Assembly: GCF_004005565.1 (NCBI RefSeq)
Contig: NZ_SADD01000001.1
Coordinates: 1,116,001-1,180,000, forward strand
DNA length: 64,000 nt
Direction of reading: 5' to 3'
From: Lujinxingia sediminis
GTDB taxonomy: Bacteria; Myxococcota_A; Bradymonadia; Bradymonadales; Bradymonadaceae
A program made the position numbers and the translations under genes. The stretch's first letter is position 1. Every line of letters begins with the position of its first letter. Positions 17,237 through 26,129 of the stretch are shown here, piece by piece. The notes beneath the pieces were generated by a model that saw only the letters and a program-made list of their open reading frames with translations, made no database searches and was not told the origin of the DNA.

Positions 17237-18165
17237 CCGGCCTGCTCCTCAACCTGCTGACGAAAGACTTCAGAGCGGAAGGGGCGAAAGCCCGACTCGT
17301 GGCTCTCAAAGAGGTGTGTTTCGATCTCGGCCAGCGCGCCGTCTTCGATGGTATAGATGTTGAACTTCCCGGCCATCACCGGGTCGCCGCCCTCCATCGA
17401 GGTGCTGCCCGCTTCGCAGACGAAGGTCGTGCCAGGCTCACCCAGCTTGGGCACCTGAAGCACGGAGAGGTAGTGGTTATGGCCGTGGAGGACCAGGTCG
17501 ACGTTCTTCTGGCGCAGCGTCGTAAGCACCTCGTCGGCGTTGAGCAGACGGCGGTTGAAGCTAAAGCGGTGGTGCTCGTCGGCCATCAGCGGATGATGGA
17601 CCACCACAACCTTAAAGCGGGACTTGAGCCTTTCGTCGTCGAGCATGCGGGCGGCCTGTTCCAGCTCATCTTCAGCGACCTTGCCGGTGGCGAAGAGCCA
17701 GGGGGTGGCCAGGCCGCTGTTCAGGCCCACGAAGGCCACATCCTGACGGATATGGCAGAAGGGGTAACCTCGCTTGAGCTGATATTCGGGAAGGTCGCTC
17801 TTCAGGAAATCCTTAAAGTGACGCTCGAACCTTCCTTCGCGGGCCGCGCCCGGCGTGTAGTAGTCGTGGTTTCCGGGCACGACGCTCACGCGGGTGGAGG
17901 CCGACTCGATGCTGCGGATGATCTCGGCCGCAGCCGCGAACTCCGAATCCAGAGCCAGGTTGGTCAGATCGCCGCTGATGACGATGTGATCCACATCCAG
18001 AGAGTCCAGCGCCTCAAGCGCCCGCTCCACGACGACCGAGGAGTGGGCTTTGGAGCGATTGAGCAGCAGGTTCAGGCCGCCAATCATCCGCTTGTTGAGG
18101 TACTCCCAGGGGCGGACGTCGGAGATTGCGAGAATATGAAGATCGGAGATGTGGCCAATGCGCAT
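17233..18165 (-). CDS. Calcineurin-like metallophosphoesterase
   Basis: A 310-residue metal-dependent phosphoesterase. Motifs in order: MRIGHISDLHIL (DxH, residues 8-10), VISGDLTN (GD), VPGNHDYY (GNHD), VVVHHPLM and LHGHNHY (GHxH). These give the complete dimetal site. The substrate cannot be read from sequence. The start is ATG 18165 with AGGAG upstream; a frame extending to 18405 would overlap the CARDB gene and adds no conserved residues. It is 55 bp after the CARDB lipoprotein gene. Confidence 0.88.
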   Translation of the reverse strand: MRIGHISDLHILAISDVRPWEYLNKRMIGGLNLLLNRSKAHSSVVVERALEALDSLDVDHIVISGDLTNLALDSEFAAAAEIIRSIESASTRVSVVPGNHDYYTPGAAREGRFERHFKDFLKSDLPEYQLKRGYPFCHIRQDVAFVGLNSGLATPWLFATGKVAEDELEQAARMLDDERLKSRFKVVVVHHPLMADEHHRFSFNRRLLNADEVLTTLRQKNVDLVLHGHNHYLSVLQVPKLGEPGTTFVCEAGSTSMEGGDPVMAGKFNIYTIEDGALAEIETHLFESHESGFRPFRSEVFRQQVEEQAG

Positions 18166-18220
18166 GGCGCGGCTCCTGGCGTTGAGCGGTTGGGCGCTCA
18201 ACGACCGAAGCCGGAGCGCG

Positions 18221-21200
18221 TCAAGGGGTGCCGCCCTGAGCTTCAACGAGCTCGATGGTGCGGCTGGCGACGTTGTTGGCGCGGTTAACATCCCCGAACT
18301 CATCCAGAGGGTCAACGACCACGTGCAGGTAGCCGGTGCCAGGGGTGTAGCCTGCGGGCAATGCCACCTGGCCGGTGACATCCAACGTCTGTCCGGGGGC
18401 GACATCGCTGAGAGCGAACTCGCCGAGGAAGATGTCTTGCCCCTGGTCCCGAATCGCCGAGGTGCCCAGAAAGACTTCGTAGGTGGGCGCCGCCGCGGTG
18501 TCGCCGCCGGCGTTGGTAAGATCGAAGCCGTAGCGCACCACGTCCCCCTCCTGGTAGGAGCCCGGACCTATCGTGAGGTTGGTGGCGCTGAGATCGATGC
18601 CCGGAAGGTCTTCGGCCTCCAGGGTGTAAGTGACGCGTCGCTCGCTTCCGCCCACAGAAATCTCAACAAAGTAGCGTCCGGAAACCGGTGGCACGTAGTT
18701 GATAAGCTCGGCGCGCGGCAATCCCGGTGCGCTCTCATCCAGATCGTCGGGGGTGCGGTTGGGGCGGTAGATCTGCATGCGCAGGATTCCCGGCTGTGCC
18801 GCCGGTTCCAGATTGGCCCGCAACGTCACCGGTTGCCCGGCGGCGAGTTCGACGTGGTAGACGTCGACATCACCGACCGGACAGCGATCAAGGGCGGCCG
18901 GAGCGTCCAGCGCTGCGCGCAGGCTTGTGGCGTTGTCGAGGTCGTTATTGGGTTCAAAGTCCCCGTCGCAGCGTAGCGCCGGATCAACTTCGCGCACATC
19001 CAGATCGAGCGTGTAGGTCGTAGACGCGTCAGGATCGATGGGAACAAGGGAGACGCGCAGGTAGTAGCATTGTGCCCCGTTAACGTAGTCAACGCCGACC
19101 TGCTCCTCGTCCACGCCGCTTCGCGCGGACGTGTCGATGACGCTGCGATCCGCGGCGAAGAGGCGTAGATCCAGATCTCCCTGGCTGTTGAGGAAGTTGA
19201 TGGTCGCGTCGAATTGCTGCCCGTCCGCCACACAGATCTCGTAGTAGTCGCTCTGCCCGGCGCAGGCCAGAAGGTTGCTGAAGCTGCCCTCGGTCAGGGA
19301 GGCTGCTTCGTCAAAGGAGGTGTTTGGTGAGAAGGGATCGAAGCATCGCGTGAAGACCTCAAAGGAGGTGCTGAACGCAGTATTGTTGCCGACGCGGGAT
19401 TCATTGAGCGAGCCCGCCGGGTCGAGCGTCAGTGCCAGGTGATAGGTGCCATCGGCGAGGCCTGCACTTAGCTCCACCGGGAGGGTTAGTTGCCGGCTGG
19501 AGCCGGACTCGATCGACGCGATGGGGAAGTTACCCAGAGTGATGTCGCCTTCGCCACCGAGCTCACGGGAGGATGTCAGAACGACGCGCGCCTCAAAGCC
19601 GCCGGTGGCCACCGCACCGATGTTCACAATCTCGGCGCTCAGGTCGATGGTCGCGCCTGCCGACCAGGTGGTCTGTGGGGGCAACTCCAGCGCACGCGGC
19701 AGCACATCGACATCGGAAGCCAGGTCCAGCACCTGGACATCGAGCTCGTAGTAGTTTTGATCCCCGGCGCTCCGCCCGCAGACCGAGTAGGGATACACCC
19801 GGCTCGCCGGCGCCAGAAAGACCGCAACCTGCTGTTCATCCGCGGTTGCTGTGCGGGCGAGCTGTTCCGAGCGGTTGGGGGCAAAGAGGGTGGTCTGAAG
19901 CGCGCCGCGGTCACTGTCAAAACGGGTCGTGACGATCAACGTCTGCCCGGCACTCACCTGAGTCTCATAGAAGTCGCAGGTGTTGGGCACGCAGACCGCC
20001 GCATCCAGCGTACCTGCCGAGGTGTTCACGGCATCAAAGACCTGATGGTTGGGGCTGTTGGCGTCTTCGGTGCACGTGCAGAAGGGGCCTTCGACGGCAA
20101 GTGGGTTGGTGCCGGTGCGGCGGTTGTTGGTGACGTTCGCCTCGGGCAGGAGCCCGCCGGTATCGACGGCAAGGCCAAAGCTCTGCTGCGCGATGAAGTC
20201 TGCGCATTGGGCTTCGACTTCAAACGTAAGCTCCTCGCATTCGCCGGGGTTGATGTTGGGAATTTCAAAGGTCTCAACAGGATCGGCACCGAAGTTCACC
20301 GACGTTCCCGCCGAGCGAAAGAGCGCGCCGGCGGTCGCGCCGGAGGCGTTGGAGCCGTCGACACAGATTTCGGCGCGCACGGTGATAAGGTCGCCCTGCG
20401 TGGCGGAGGAGGGGACGGTGAGTGAGGCGACGAAGAGATCGATGTCGGCCTCATCAGTGATATTTACCGCGTCGAGTTGAAGTGCTGTGTTGTTGGAGCG
20501 GAAGGGTTCCTCAATGGCACCCAGCGGGTCACAAACCACATAGGGGAAGTAGACCCCGGGGCGCACGAGCATCGGCACGTTGACGGTACGCTCGACCTCG
20601 CGGGTAGCGCCGCTGGCCAGCGCCGCGACATTGATGTTGGTGATGCGCGAGTCGTTGTCGACGTTTGGTCTGGCCTCAAGTCCCAGGTACACGCCGCAGA
20701 AGAAACTTCCCACATCCAGGGTGCCCTCGTTGGCAATGGTCGCGCTGACCTCCAGGTTGCCACCGAGGTAGGTGCTCGCCGGGGTGACCGCGAAGTTGCG
20801 CACCGCGATGTCCGGGCCGTCGACGAGCTGGTCGGAGACGATGATGGGCGTCTCCAGAGCCAGCTCGTTGTTGTCGAGCGTGCTTTCCTGCACGTCGCCG
20901 TCCTCGGAGAAGGCCTCAACGAAAAGGTAGACCTCCAGCTCGCTCTCCGGTTCAGGGATAATCTCCTCGGCCAGAACAAAGGCCTCGGGGCCGATGACGC
21001 GGGACGCCTGCGCGGGAATCCCTATCGGAGCGCTCTCATGAAGGAGAATGGCCGAAGCATCGCGCACAGGGCTTCCCACCTGCAGGTAGGTTCGATGCAC
21101 GACGTTAAAGACGTCTTCGCCGCCGCGATTCTCCAGTACAAAGCCGCGGGTCAGGCGGTTCAGTGTGGGAAAGGCGCGGTCCGGGCTGACCACGAGATCC

Positions 21201-22018
21201 GAGAGGCTGATGTCGGCCAGGCCAGCGTCGAAGTTCTCTACACGCAGCGGGGTCAGGCTCACGGCGATGTTGTCGTCGAGGTCGGTATCAGCAAGTTCCC
21301 CGTCTGGAGCCAGGACCACCGCGACAAAGTAGGAGCCGGAAGCCACGTCCGGCACGGTCGCAGAGAAGCCCACATTGCGGGTAGCGCCGCCCCCGAGCAC
21401 CTCGCCATCGTCGGTGGTGGCCTCGACGAGCGTCTCGCCAAGCACGGTGAGGCTGGCGAGCTCTGCGCGTGAGATCTGCGCGGTGGTCGAGAGGTACGCA
21501 CGGACCGGCACATCCGTAAGCACCGGGGACGCGGTGCGGTTAATTACGTCAAATGAAATGGTGGCAACTTCGCCCGTCCGCACGTTGGTCGGGCGCGCGC
21601 TCACGGCCTCTACACCCACATTGATCGGGTCGTAGACCCGATAGATGACCGTCTCGCGATCGGCACGGCTGCCTTCAAAGAGCGCTTCCACCTCAATGGT
21701 ATACTCGCCAACCGAGGTATAGCGGTGGCTTGCCGAGCCCTCGACACCGACCCCGCTGAGCGTGGCTCCGTCACCGAAGTTGACCCGCCAGCTAAACCCG
21801 TCGTCGCTGCGGCCCTCCGCCGGTGCGATGGAAAACGCCAGCCGAACCTCCACATCGGGATAGCCTGCCGCCGGGCGAAGCTCATCGATCGTCACCTCCC
21901 CGGCGCCGCTGCTGTCGGGGTCATCGCCGCAGCCCACGCCGGACACGAACATCAGCGTCGCGAGTAAGGCAATCGCCGCAGCGGAGAAGAATGAGAGAGC
22001 AGGGGTGCGCATGGGCAT
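18221..22018 (-). CDS. Giant CARDB/PPC-repeat lipoprotein
   Basis: A 1265-residue cell-surface protein. A signal peptide ends at VGC (Cys30), a plausible lipobox with Gly at -3. After a PKD-like first domain (to about residue 115), six CARDB-type adhesion domains can be followed by their recurring ending DxDNN/ESRVGNN/DVNRANN. Three pre-peptidase C-terminal-like domains are interleaved, opening with ED/ANSPN, DPFSPNTSFDEAASL and GDFEPNNDLDNATSL, with the DYYE/DVYHVEL core. No catalytic domain is seen, so binding or surface adhesion is the likely role. No good Shine-Dalgarno; ATG 22012 is an alternative start. It is divergent from the gene at 22395. Confidence 0.8.
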   Translation of the reverse strand: MPMRTPALSFFSAAAIALLATLMFVSGVGCGDDPDSSGAGEVTIDELRPAAGYPDVEVRLAFSIAPAEGRSDDGFSWRVNFGDGATLSGVGVEGSASHRYTSVGEYTIEVEALFEGSRADRETVIYRVYDPINVGVEAVSARPTNVRTGEVATISFDVINRTASPVLTDVPVRAYLSTTAQISRAELASLTVLGETLVEATTDDGEVLGGGATRNVGFSATVPDVASGSYFVAVVLAPDGELADTDLDDNIAVSLTPLRVENFDAGLADISLSDLVVSPDRAFPTLNRLTRGFVLENRGGEDVFNVVHRTYLQVGSPVRDASAILLHESAPIGIPAQASRVIGPEAFVLAEEIIPEPESELEVYLFVEAFSEDGDVQESTLDNNELALETPIIVSDQLVDGPDIAVRNFAVTPASTYLGGNLEVSATIANEGTLDVGSFFCGVYLGLEARPNVDNDSRITNINVAALASGATREVERTVNVPMLVRPGVYFPYVVCDPLGAIEEPFRSNNTALQLDAVNITDEADIDLFVASLTVPSSATQGDLITVRAEICVDGSNASGATAGALFRSAGTSVNFGADPVETFEIPNINPGECEELTFEVEAQCADFIAQQSFGLAVDTGGLLPEANVTNNRRTGTNPLAVEGPFCTCTEDANSPNHQVFDAVNTSAGTLDAAVCVPNTCDFYETQVSAGQTLIVTTRFDSDRGALQTTLFAPNRSEQLARTATADEQQVAVFLAPASRVYPYSVCGRSAGDQNYYELDVQVLDLASDVDVLPRALELPPQTTWSAGATIDLSAEIVNIGAVATGGFEARVVLTSSRELGGEGDITLGNFPIASIESGSSRQLTLPVELSAGLADGTYHLALTLDPAGSLNESRVGNNTAFSTSFEVFTRCFDPFSPNTSFDEAASLTEGSFSNLLACAGQSDYYEICVADGQQFDATINFLNSQGDLDLRLFAADRSVIDTSARSGVDEEQVGVDYVNGAQCYYLRVSLVPIDPDASTTYTLDLDVREVDPALRCDGDFEPNNDLDNATSLRAALDAPAALDRCPVGDVDVYHVELAAGQPVTLRANLEPAAQPGILRMQIYRPNRTPDDLDESAPGLPRAELINYVPPVSGRYFVEISVGGSERRVTYTLEAEDLPGIDLSATNLTIGPGSYQEGDVVRYGFDLTNAGGDTAAAPTYEVFLGTSAIRDQGQDIFLGEFALSDVAPGQTLDVTGQVALPAGYTPGTGYLHVVVDPLDEFGDVNRANNVASRTIELVEAQGGTP

Positions 22019-22153
22019 AAGTTACATCGGGGAAGAGGGAGCTTTACTGTCGTTCGGGTGAAGCGCGACGGAAGAGGGTGGGTCGATCTTCGGGACCATA
22101 CCACTCCCCGGGGGGAGGGCGCACTCGCGCTTCTCAATGGCGAGTCATCCTGC

Positions 22154-22173
22154 GAAATGCGCACGCGCATTTC
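22154..22173. promoter_or_regulatory. 20-bp palindrome, candidate operator
   Basis: GAAATGCGC (22154-22162), 2-nt centre, GCGCATTTC (22165-22173): perfect 9-bp arms. It lies 136 bp upstream of the CARDB lipoprotein start and 86 bp before the predicted promoter of the + strand gene. The size fits a dimeric repressor or activator site. The cognate regulator is unknown. Confidence 0.4.
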
Positions 22174-22258
22174 AAGGTAAGGCGGCTGAGGGGGGGGCGA
22201 AGGTAGAGCGTGCATCCTTAAAGACGTGTAAACGCCGGCAGGCCCGGGGCGAAGCTCC

Positions 22259-22288
22259 TTGACGAAGTTTTGAGCGCTGGTCTAGCTT
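22259..22288 (+). promoter_or_regulatory. Predicted promoter of the gene at 22395
   Basis: TTGACG (22259-22264, 5/6), 18-bp spacer, TAGCTT (22283-22288). It lies about 100 bp before the start. TAGCTT recurs as the -10 of the candidate promoter at 49663-49692. Confidence 0.45.
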
Positions 22289-22394
22289 ACATCGACGTTT
22301 CATCCCCCCCGCGACACTCCCCATCCGAAGGCGGAACAATCCCGCGATAGTGAGTTCGGATGACCATTCTGAAAGAGAAGCAGGAGGAAGGCTC

Positions 22395-23645
22395 TTGTCG
22401 ACGAATAATAACAAGCCAGATCTTTCGGATTTGAAGGCGCGGCTGGGGTTGAAGCCCGCTGCAAAACCCGGTGCATCAACGCCTGCGGGTGCCGATAGCG
22501 CGAGCAGTTCGGGCGCACGCTCGACGATTCCCCGTCCGGGCGCCGCATCGTCGGCGACGTCGTCGGGCAGTGATGCTGCGGTGGCGGCGCCCTCGCGTCC
22601 CGTGACGCGTCCGAACCCCGCCGTGGCGGCAGCGCAGCCTGTTCAGTCCCAGCCCTCGCAACCTGCTCAGGCCGCTCCGGCTCCGGTGCGAGCGGCGGGG
22701 CCGCCGGCGGCCGCCGCCGGCCCGCCTCCCACGGCAATGGTGCCCCCGCCCAAAGCCAAGCCGGAGCCGCGGCCCAGGCCAGTTCCCATGAGTGAGAAGG
22801 AGCTCGCCGAAATCGATGCTGCGGCCTCATCGATGGAGGGTGGAGGTATCTTCTCCAAAAACGCCATCATCGTAATGGTGGTCCTGGCTCTTCTGGGGGC
22901 CTTCTTCGGCTTCTTTGCCGCACAGGGGCAGAACAGCCGGCAGATCGAAGTCGCCCGCATCGAAGATGCAAAGGCGCTTCAAGAGTCGATCGACCCGGCG
23001 TTGGCAACCTTTAGCGAGATGGCTGAGACGATCGCTGGTCTTTCGCCCTCCAAGGTAGACTTTGAAGCGGCCGACTCCCTGGCGTCCAGGCAGTTTGTGG
23101 TCTCCGGGGAAGTTCTCTCCAGCAATCGCCTCCTGCTGGGGCGTGACGTGATTCATCCGCTGACCGCTTATATGGCGGAATCTGCCGTGCTGGGTGAGCT
23201 TCTTGCTGAGCATAAGAGGCTGACGACGGTGGTCGATAAGGCGGAGATCGAGCGACTGCTCTCCGAGAACGAAGTTCTGGAGGAAGACCTGATCGCGGTG
23301 GTCTTCGATTACCGTCATCTCTTCACTCAGGGCGGAAACGACGCCTATCGCCCGCGCCCGGGCCGCCTGGTGACGCTCAAAAATCTTGAGCGCGATGGTG
23401 AAGGAATGCTTGAAGCGAGCATGTTGAATTCCGAGCGCACCCAGAAGGTCGAGATGCAATCGCTGGTGCCGCTGGAGCGTGGCGAGATTCTCAAGACCGC
23501 TGGCGACAACGCGCTGCAGCGCTATGAGCGTCGCGTCAATGAGATCAAAGAACGCGCTGAAAAGCTCAAGCAACGCGTGAATCCGTTGAGTGAGTCGCTC
23601 GGAGCGCTGGCTTCGGCGTCCGAGCCTCCTCTGCTTAGCTTGTGA
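22395..23645 (+). CDS. Single-pass membrane protein with Pro/Ala-rich N-terminus and coiled-coil exterior
   Basis: A 416-residue protein. It starts at TTG 22395, preceded closely by AGGAGGAAGG, giving N-terminus STNNNKPDLSDLKARLGLK, a sequence pattern I associate with myxobacterial proteins. A disordered Ala/Pro/Ser-rich tract (about residues 20-135) leads to one membrane helix (AIIVMVVLALLGAFFGFFAA, about 158-177). The C-terminal 240 residues are helical, with a charged coiled-coil end (RRVNEIKERAEKLKQRV). Function unknown; a structural or secretion-linked envelope role is possible. A GTG at 22350 in the same frame lacks a ribosome-binding site. A rho-independent terminator follows. Confidence 0.75.
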   Translation: MSTNNNKPDLSDLKARLGLKPAAKPGASTPAGADSASSSGARSTIPRPGAASSATSSGSDAAVAAPSRPVTRPNPAVAAAQPVQSQPSQPAQAAPAPVRAAGPPAAAAGPPPTAMVPPPKAKPEPRPRPVPMSEKELAEIDAAASSMEGGGIFSKNAIIVMVVLALLGAFFGFFAAQGQNSRQIEVARIEDAKALQESIDPALATFSEMAETIAGLSPSKVDFEAADSLASRQFVVSGEVLSSNRLLLGRDVIHPLTAYMAESAVLGELLAEHKRLTTVVDKAEIERLLSENEVLEEDLIAVVFDYRHLFTQGGNDAYRPRPGRLVTLKNLERDGEGMLEASMLNSERTQKVEMQSLVPLERGEILKTAGDNALQRYERRVNEIKERAEKLKQRVNPLSESLGALASASEPPLLSL

Positions 23646-23673
23646 GAAGGAGGCGCTGAGCGCTAAGGTTCCC

Positions 23674-23705
23674 ACCCACACCGGCGTCTCCGGTGTGGGT
23701 TTTTT
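23674..23705 (+). terminator. Rho-independent terminator
   Basis: An 11-bp perfect GC-rich stem (23674-23684 with 23690-23700), 5-nt loop CGTCT, followed by five T residues. It lies 29 bp after the stop of the membrane protein gene and ends that transcript before the acyl-CoA synthetase-like gene. Confidence 0.85.
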
Positions 23706-23747
23706 CGTCTCAGGCAGGAACTTTTTTCAAGGTAGGGAGTCGCGTCG

Positions 23748-25625
23748 ATGGTCAACACCCTGGTCCAGTTGTTTGAAGAGCAGGTGCAGCGCTCCAGCGT
23801 GCGCGTCGCCATGCGTTTTTATGACGATCAGGCGTGGACGACGCGTACCTGGCGGGACTGGTGGGAGCGCTCCGAGCGCATCGCCGCGGGGTTGATGGCG
23901 TTGGGGGTTGAGGCGGGCGATTCAGTAGCATTGATCGCTTCAACGCGACCGGCCTGGGTCGAAGCCGATATGGGCATCATGATGGCTGGCGCGGCGACTG
24001 TTGCGTTGCATCCGGCGGTCAGTGAGGCCGGGATCGCGGCGGCGCTGACTGGCTGTAAGCCGGGCGTCGTCATCGTAGAAGACCCCGTGCAGATGGCTCG
24101 ACTTGTGGCGATGCCGCAGGCGTTAACATCGGTCCGGGCGGTCGTTTACATCGATGCCGACGTGATGGTGAAGCGACGCGGAGGTGGGGCGGGGGAGTTG
24201 ATGCGCGTCGATGCCTTTCAACTTCCCGAGCATATCGTGCGTCTCTCGCTGGATGAGCTCGGGCAGCAGGGGCGTCGACGGTTGACGGATGATTCACGCT
24301 TTGTGGGCTCACGACGCCGCCAGATCACCCCGGAGATGAGCGCGGCGGTGGTGTTTACCGCCGGAACGCGTGCTGAGCCGCGGGCGGTTACACTTACGCA
24401 CCATAACCTTGTGGCTCAGGTTGAGGCGATGTCCGCCTTGCGTCTGTTTAGTTTTGACGACGTGCAGCTGCTCTTTTTGCCCCTGGCGCACGTCTTCGCC
24501 CGGGTGCTGTATCTGGCGGGGGTGGGCTCCGGGATGACGGTGGCGTTTGGGCGAGGGGCGCGTCATCTTCTGGATGACCTCTCCGAGGTGCGTCCCACGT
24601 TGCTGGCCAGCGTGCCCTGGGTCTATGAGCAGCTCCAGGCTGAGATTATCTCCCGGGTGGAGGAGCGCGGGTTGCGCGCGCAGCTGATGCCACTTGCGCT
24701 CGAAGTTGGAAAAACCGTGCGCCGGCGCATGCTGGGCGGGCAGCCTGCCTCTCGGCTCCTGCGCTTTGAACATGCATTCTTTTCTAAAGTATTACTTGAG
24801 GATGTCCGGGAGCGCCTGGGCGGTCGCATGCGCTTTCTGATCAGCGGAGGCGCGCCTCTGCGACCGGAGATCACCGAGTTCTTCTTCTCGACCGGAGTTC
24901 AGCTTCTCGAAGGTTACGGACTGACGGAGGCCTCGGGCGCGGTGGCGTTTAACCTTCCAGACGGTGTTCGAATCGGGAGCGTGGGGCGTGCTCTGCCCGG
25001 GGTTGATGTGACCCTGGCCGACGATGGGGAAGTGCTCGTGCGAGGCGACACGATCGCGCACGAGCTGGCAGAGGGGGAGGGCGCCGGTCAGGTCGACGCG
25101 CGCGGTTGGTTGCATACCGGCGACATCGGACGATTTGATCGCGAGGGGTTTCTCTTTGTGGTCGATCGCAAGCGGGAGGTGGTGGTGACTTCAACCGGAC
25201 GGCACATCGCTCCGGGGCCGCTGGAGAGTGCGCTGGAGGAGTTTGATCTGATTGCCCACGCGGTGCTCGTGGGCGAGGGGTTGCCTTTTGTTTCAGCCCT
25301 GGTGGCGCTGAACCCGGATCGCCTCCTGGCGTTTGTACAGGCTCAGGGGCTGGACTACCGCGCTTCGGTCCGTGAGTTGACTACTCATCCGACGGTGCAC
25401 CAGGCGTTGATGGGGCATCTTGATGGCGTGAACCGGCGCCACACCGTCGCCGAGCGCATTCGCCGGCTGGCGGTGATTCCCGAATTTCTTTCGGTGGCAG
25501 ACCAGACCCTGACGGCTTCGGGGGAGGTGCGTCGCCCGGTGGTGCTTGAGCGCTATCAGGCGCTTGTCGACTCGCTCTATGCGGATCGGCGCACAAGTGC
25601 TGGCAGCGCTGCAGGAAAAAATTGA
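23748..25625 (+). CDS. Long-chain acyl-CoA synthetase-like (ANL superfamily) protein with altered motifs
   Basis: A 625-residue adenylate-forming enzyme homologue. Fatty acyl-CoA synthetase landmarks are present: QLLEGYGLTEASG, the hinge GWLHTGDIGRFDREGFLFVVDRK and a C-terminal lid. Two catalytic elements depart from consensus. The nucleotide P-loop, normally TSGTTGxPKGV, reads TAGTRAEPRAV (about residues 203-213). The A10 lysine region LTASGEVRR has Glu593 where the catalytic Lys is expected. Activity may therefore be reduced, altered or lost. GGTAGGGAG upstream supports the start. It follows a strong terminator, so it has its own transcription start. Confidence 0.85.
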   Translation: MVNTLVQLFEEQVQRSSVRVAMRFYDDQAWTTRTWRDWWERSERIAAGLMALGVEAGDSVALIASTRPAWVEADMGIMMAGAATVALHPAVSEAGIAAALTGCKPGVVIVEDPVQMARLVAMPQALTSVRAVVYIDADVMVKRRGGGAGELMRVDAFQLPEHIVRLSLDELGQQGRRRLTDDSRFVGSRRRQITPEMSAAVVFTAGTRAEPRAVTLTHHNLVAQVEAMSALRLFSFDDVQLLFLPLAHVFARVLYLAGVGSGMTVAFGRGARHLLDDLSEVRPTLLASVPWVYEQLQAEIISRVEERGLRAQLMPLALEVGKTVRRRMLGGQPASRLLRFEHAFFSKVLLEDVRERLGGRMRFLISGGAPLRPEITEFFFSTGVQLLEGYGLTEASGAVAFNLPDGVRIGSVGRALPGVDVTLADDGEVLVRGDTIAHELAEGEGAGQVDARGWLHTGDIGRFDREGFLFVVDRKREVVVTSTGRHIAPGPLESALEEFDLIAHAVLVGEGLPFVSALVALNPDRLLAFVQAQGLDYRASVRELTTHPTVHQALMGHLDGVNRRHTVAERIRRLAVIPEFLSVADQTLTASGEVRRPVVLERYQALVDSLYADRRTSAGSAAGKN

Positions 25626-25719
25626 CGGCACACCACCGTGTCCTACCGTGGAGCACGTGACATCGCCGGTGGCCATGATGGCGCACCGAAGTTAACGCGT
25701 TCGAATTATGGAGGATTCG

Positions 25720-26127
25720 ATGAATCGCATCAGCGGCACCATCCGACGTCAGCCCAGCTTCCGTCCCTCGTTTGCTGGCGTGCGCCGCCACCCTCGCTGC
25801 GAGCTTCAGACTCGCGTCTTCGTGCAGGACGCCGACGGGTGGGAGATTCCCCTGGAGAGCCTGGACTTTTGTCCGACCGGGATGTTCGTGCGATCGAATT
25901 TTCTTTTTGAGCCCGGGCAGGTGCACACCCTGATCTTTGAGGGGCCGGGCGGTGAGTCGACTTACGCGGTGCGTGCACGCGTGGTGCGCGCGGAGACCGG
26001 TGCGGAGTTTGGCGATCGCCTCCCGGCCGATTTCGTGCCGGGGATGGCCTATGAGTTTATCGACGTCGCCCCACGGGTACGTCAGCGTCTCTTCGGGCTG
26101 GCGGCGATGTGCGGCGTGAGAGTCTGA
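25720..26127 (+). CDS. PilZ-like domain protein
   Basis: A 135-residue protein. GVRRHPRCELQ (RxxxR-like) and SLDFCPTGMFVRS (the D/NxSxxG strand, with Ser replaced by Cys) give a PilZ-like domain over residues 20-120. The Ser substitution may weaken c-di-GMP binding. The start is ATG 25720, preceded by GGAGG; an ATG at 25708 is upstream of that site. The stop lies 2 bp before dapF, so the two are co-transcribed. Confidence 0.7.
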   Translation: MNRISGTIRRQPSFRPSFAGVRRHPRCELQTRVFVQDADGWEIPLESLDFCPTGMFVRSNFLFEPGQVHTLIFEGPGGESTYAVRARVVRAETGAEFGDRLPADFVPGMAYEFIDVAPRVRQRLFGLAAMCGVRV

Positions 26128-26129
26128 AG

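Larger units (their letters stand above)
22019..22394. other. 376-bp divergent intergenic region
   Basis: No gene is seen here. It separates the CARDB lipoprotein (-) from the gene at 22395 (+). It holds a predicted + strand promoter (22259-22288) and a perfect 20-bp palindrome (22154-22173). No convincing minus-strand promoter was found. Confidence 0.6.
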
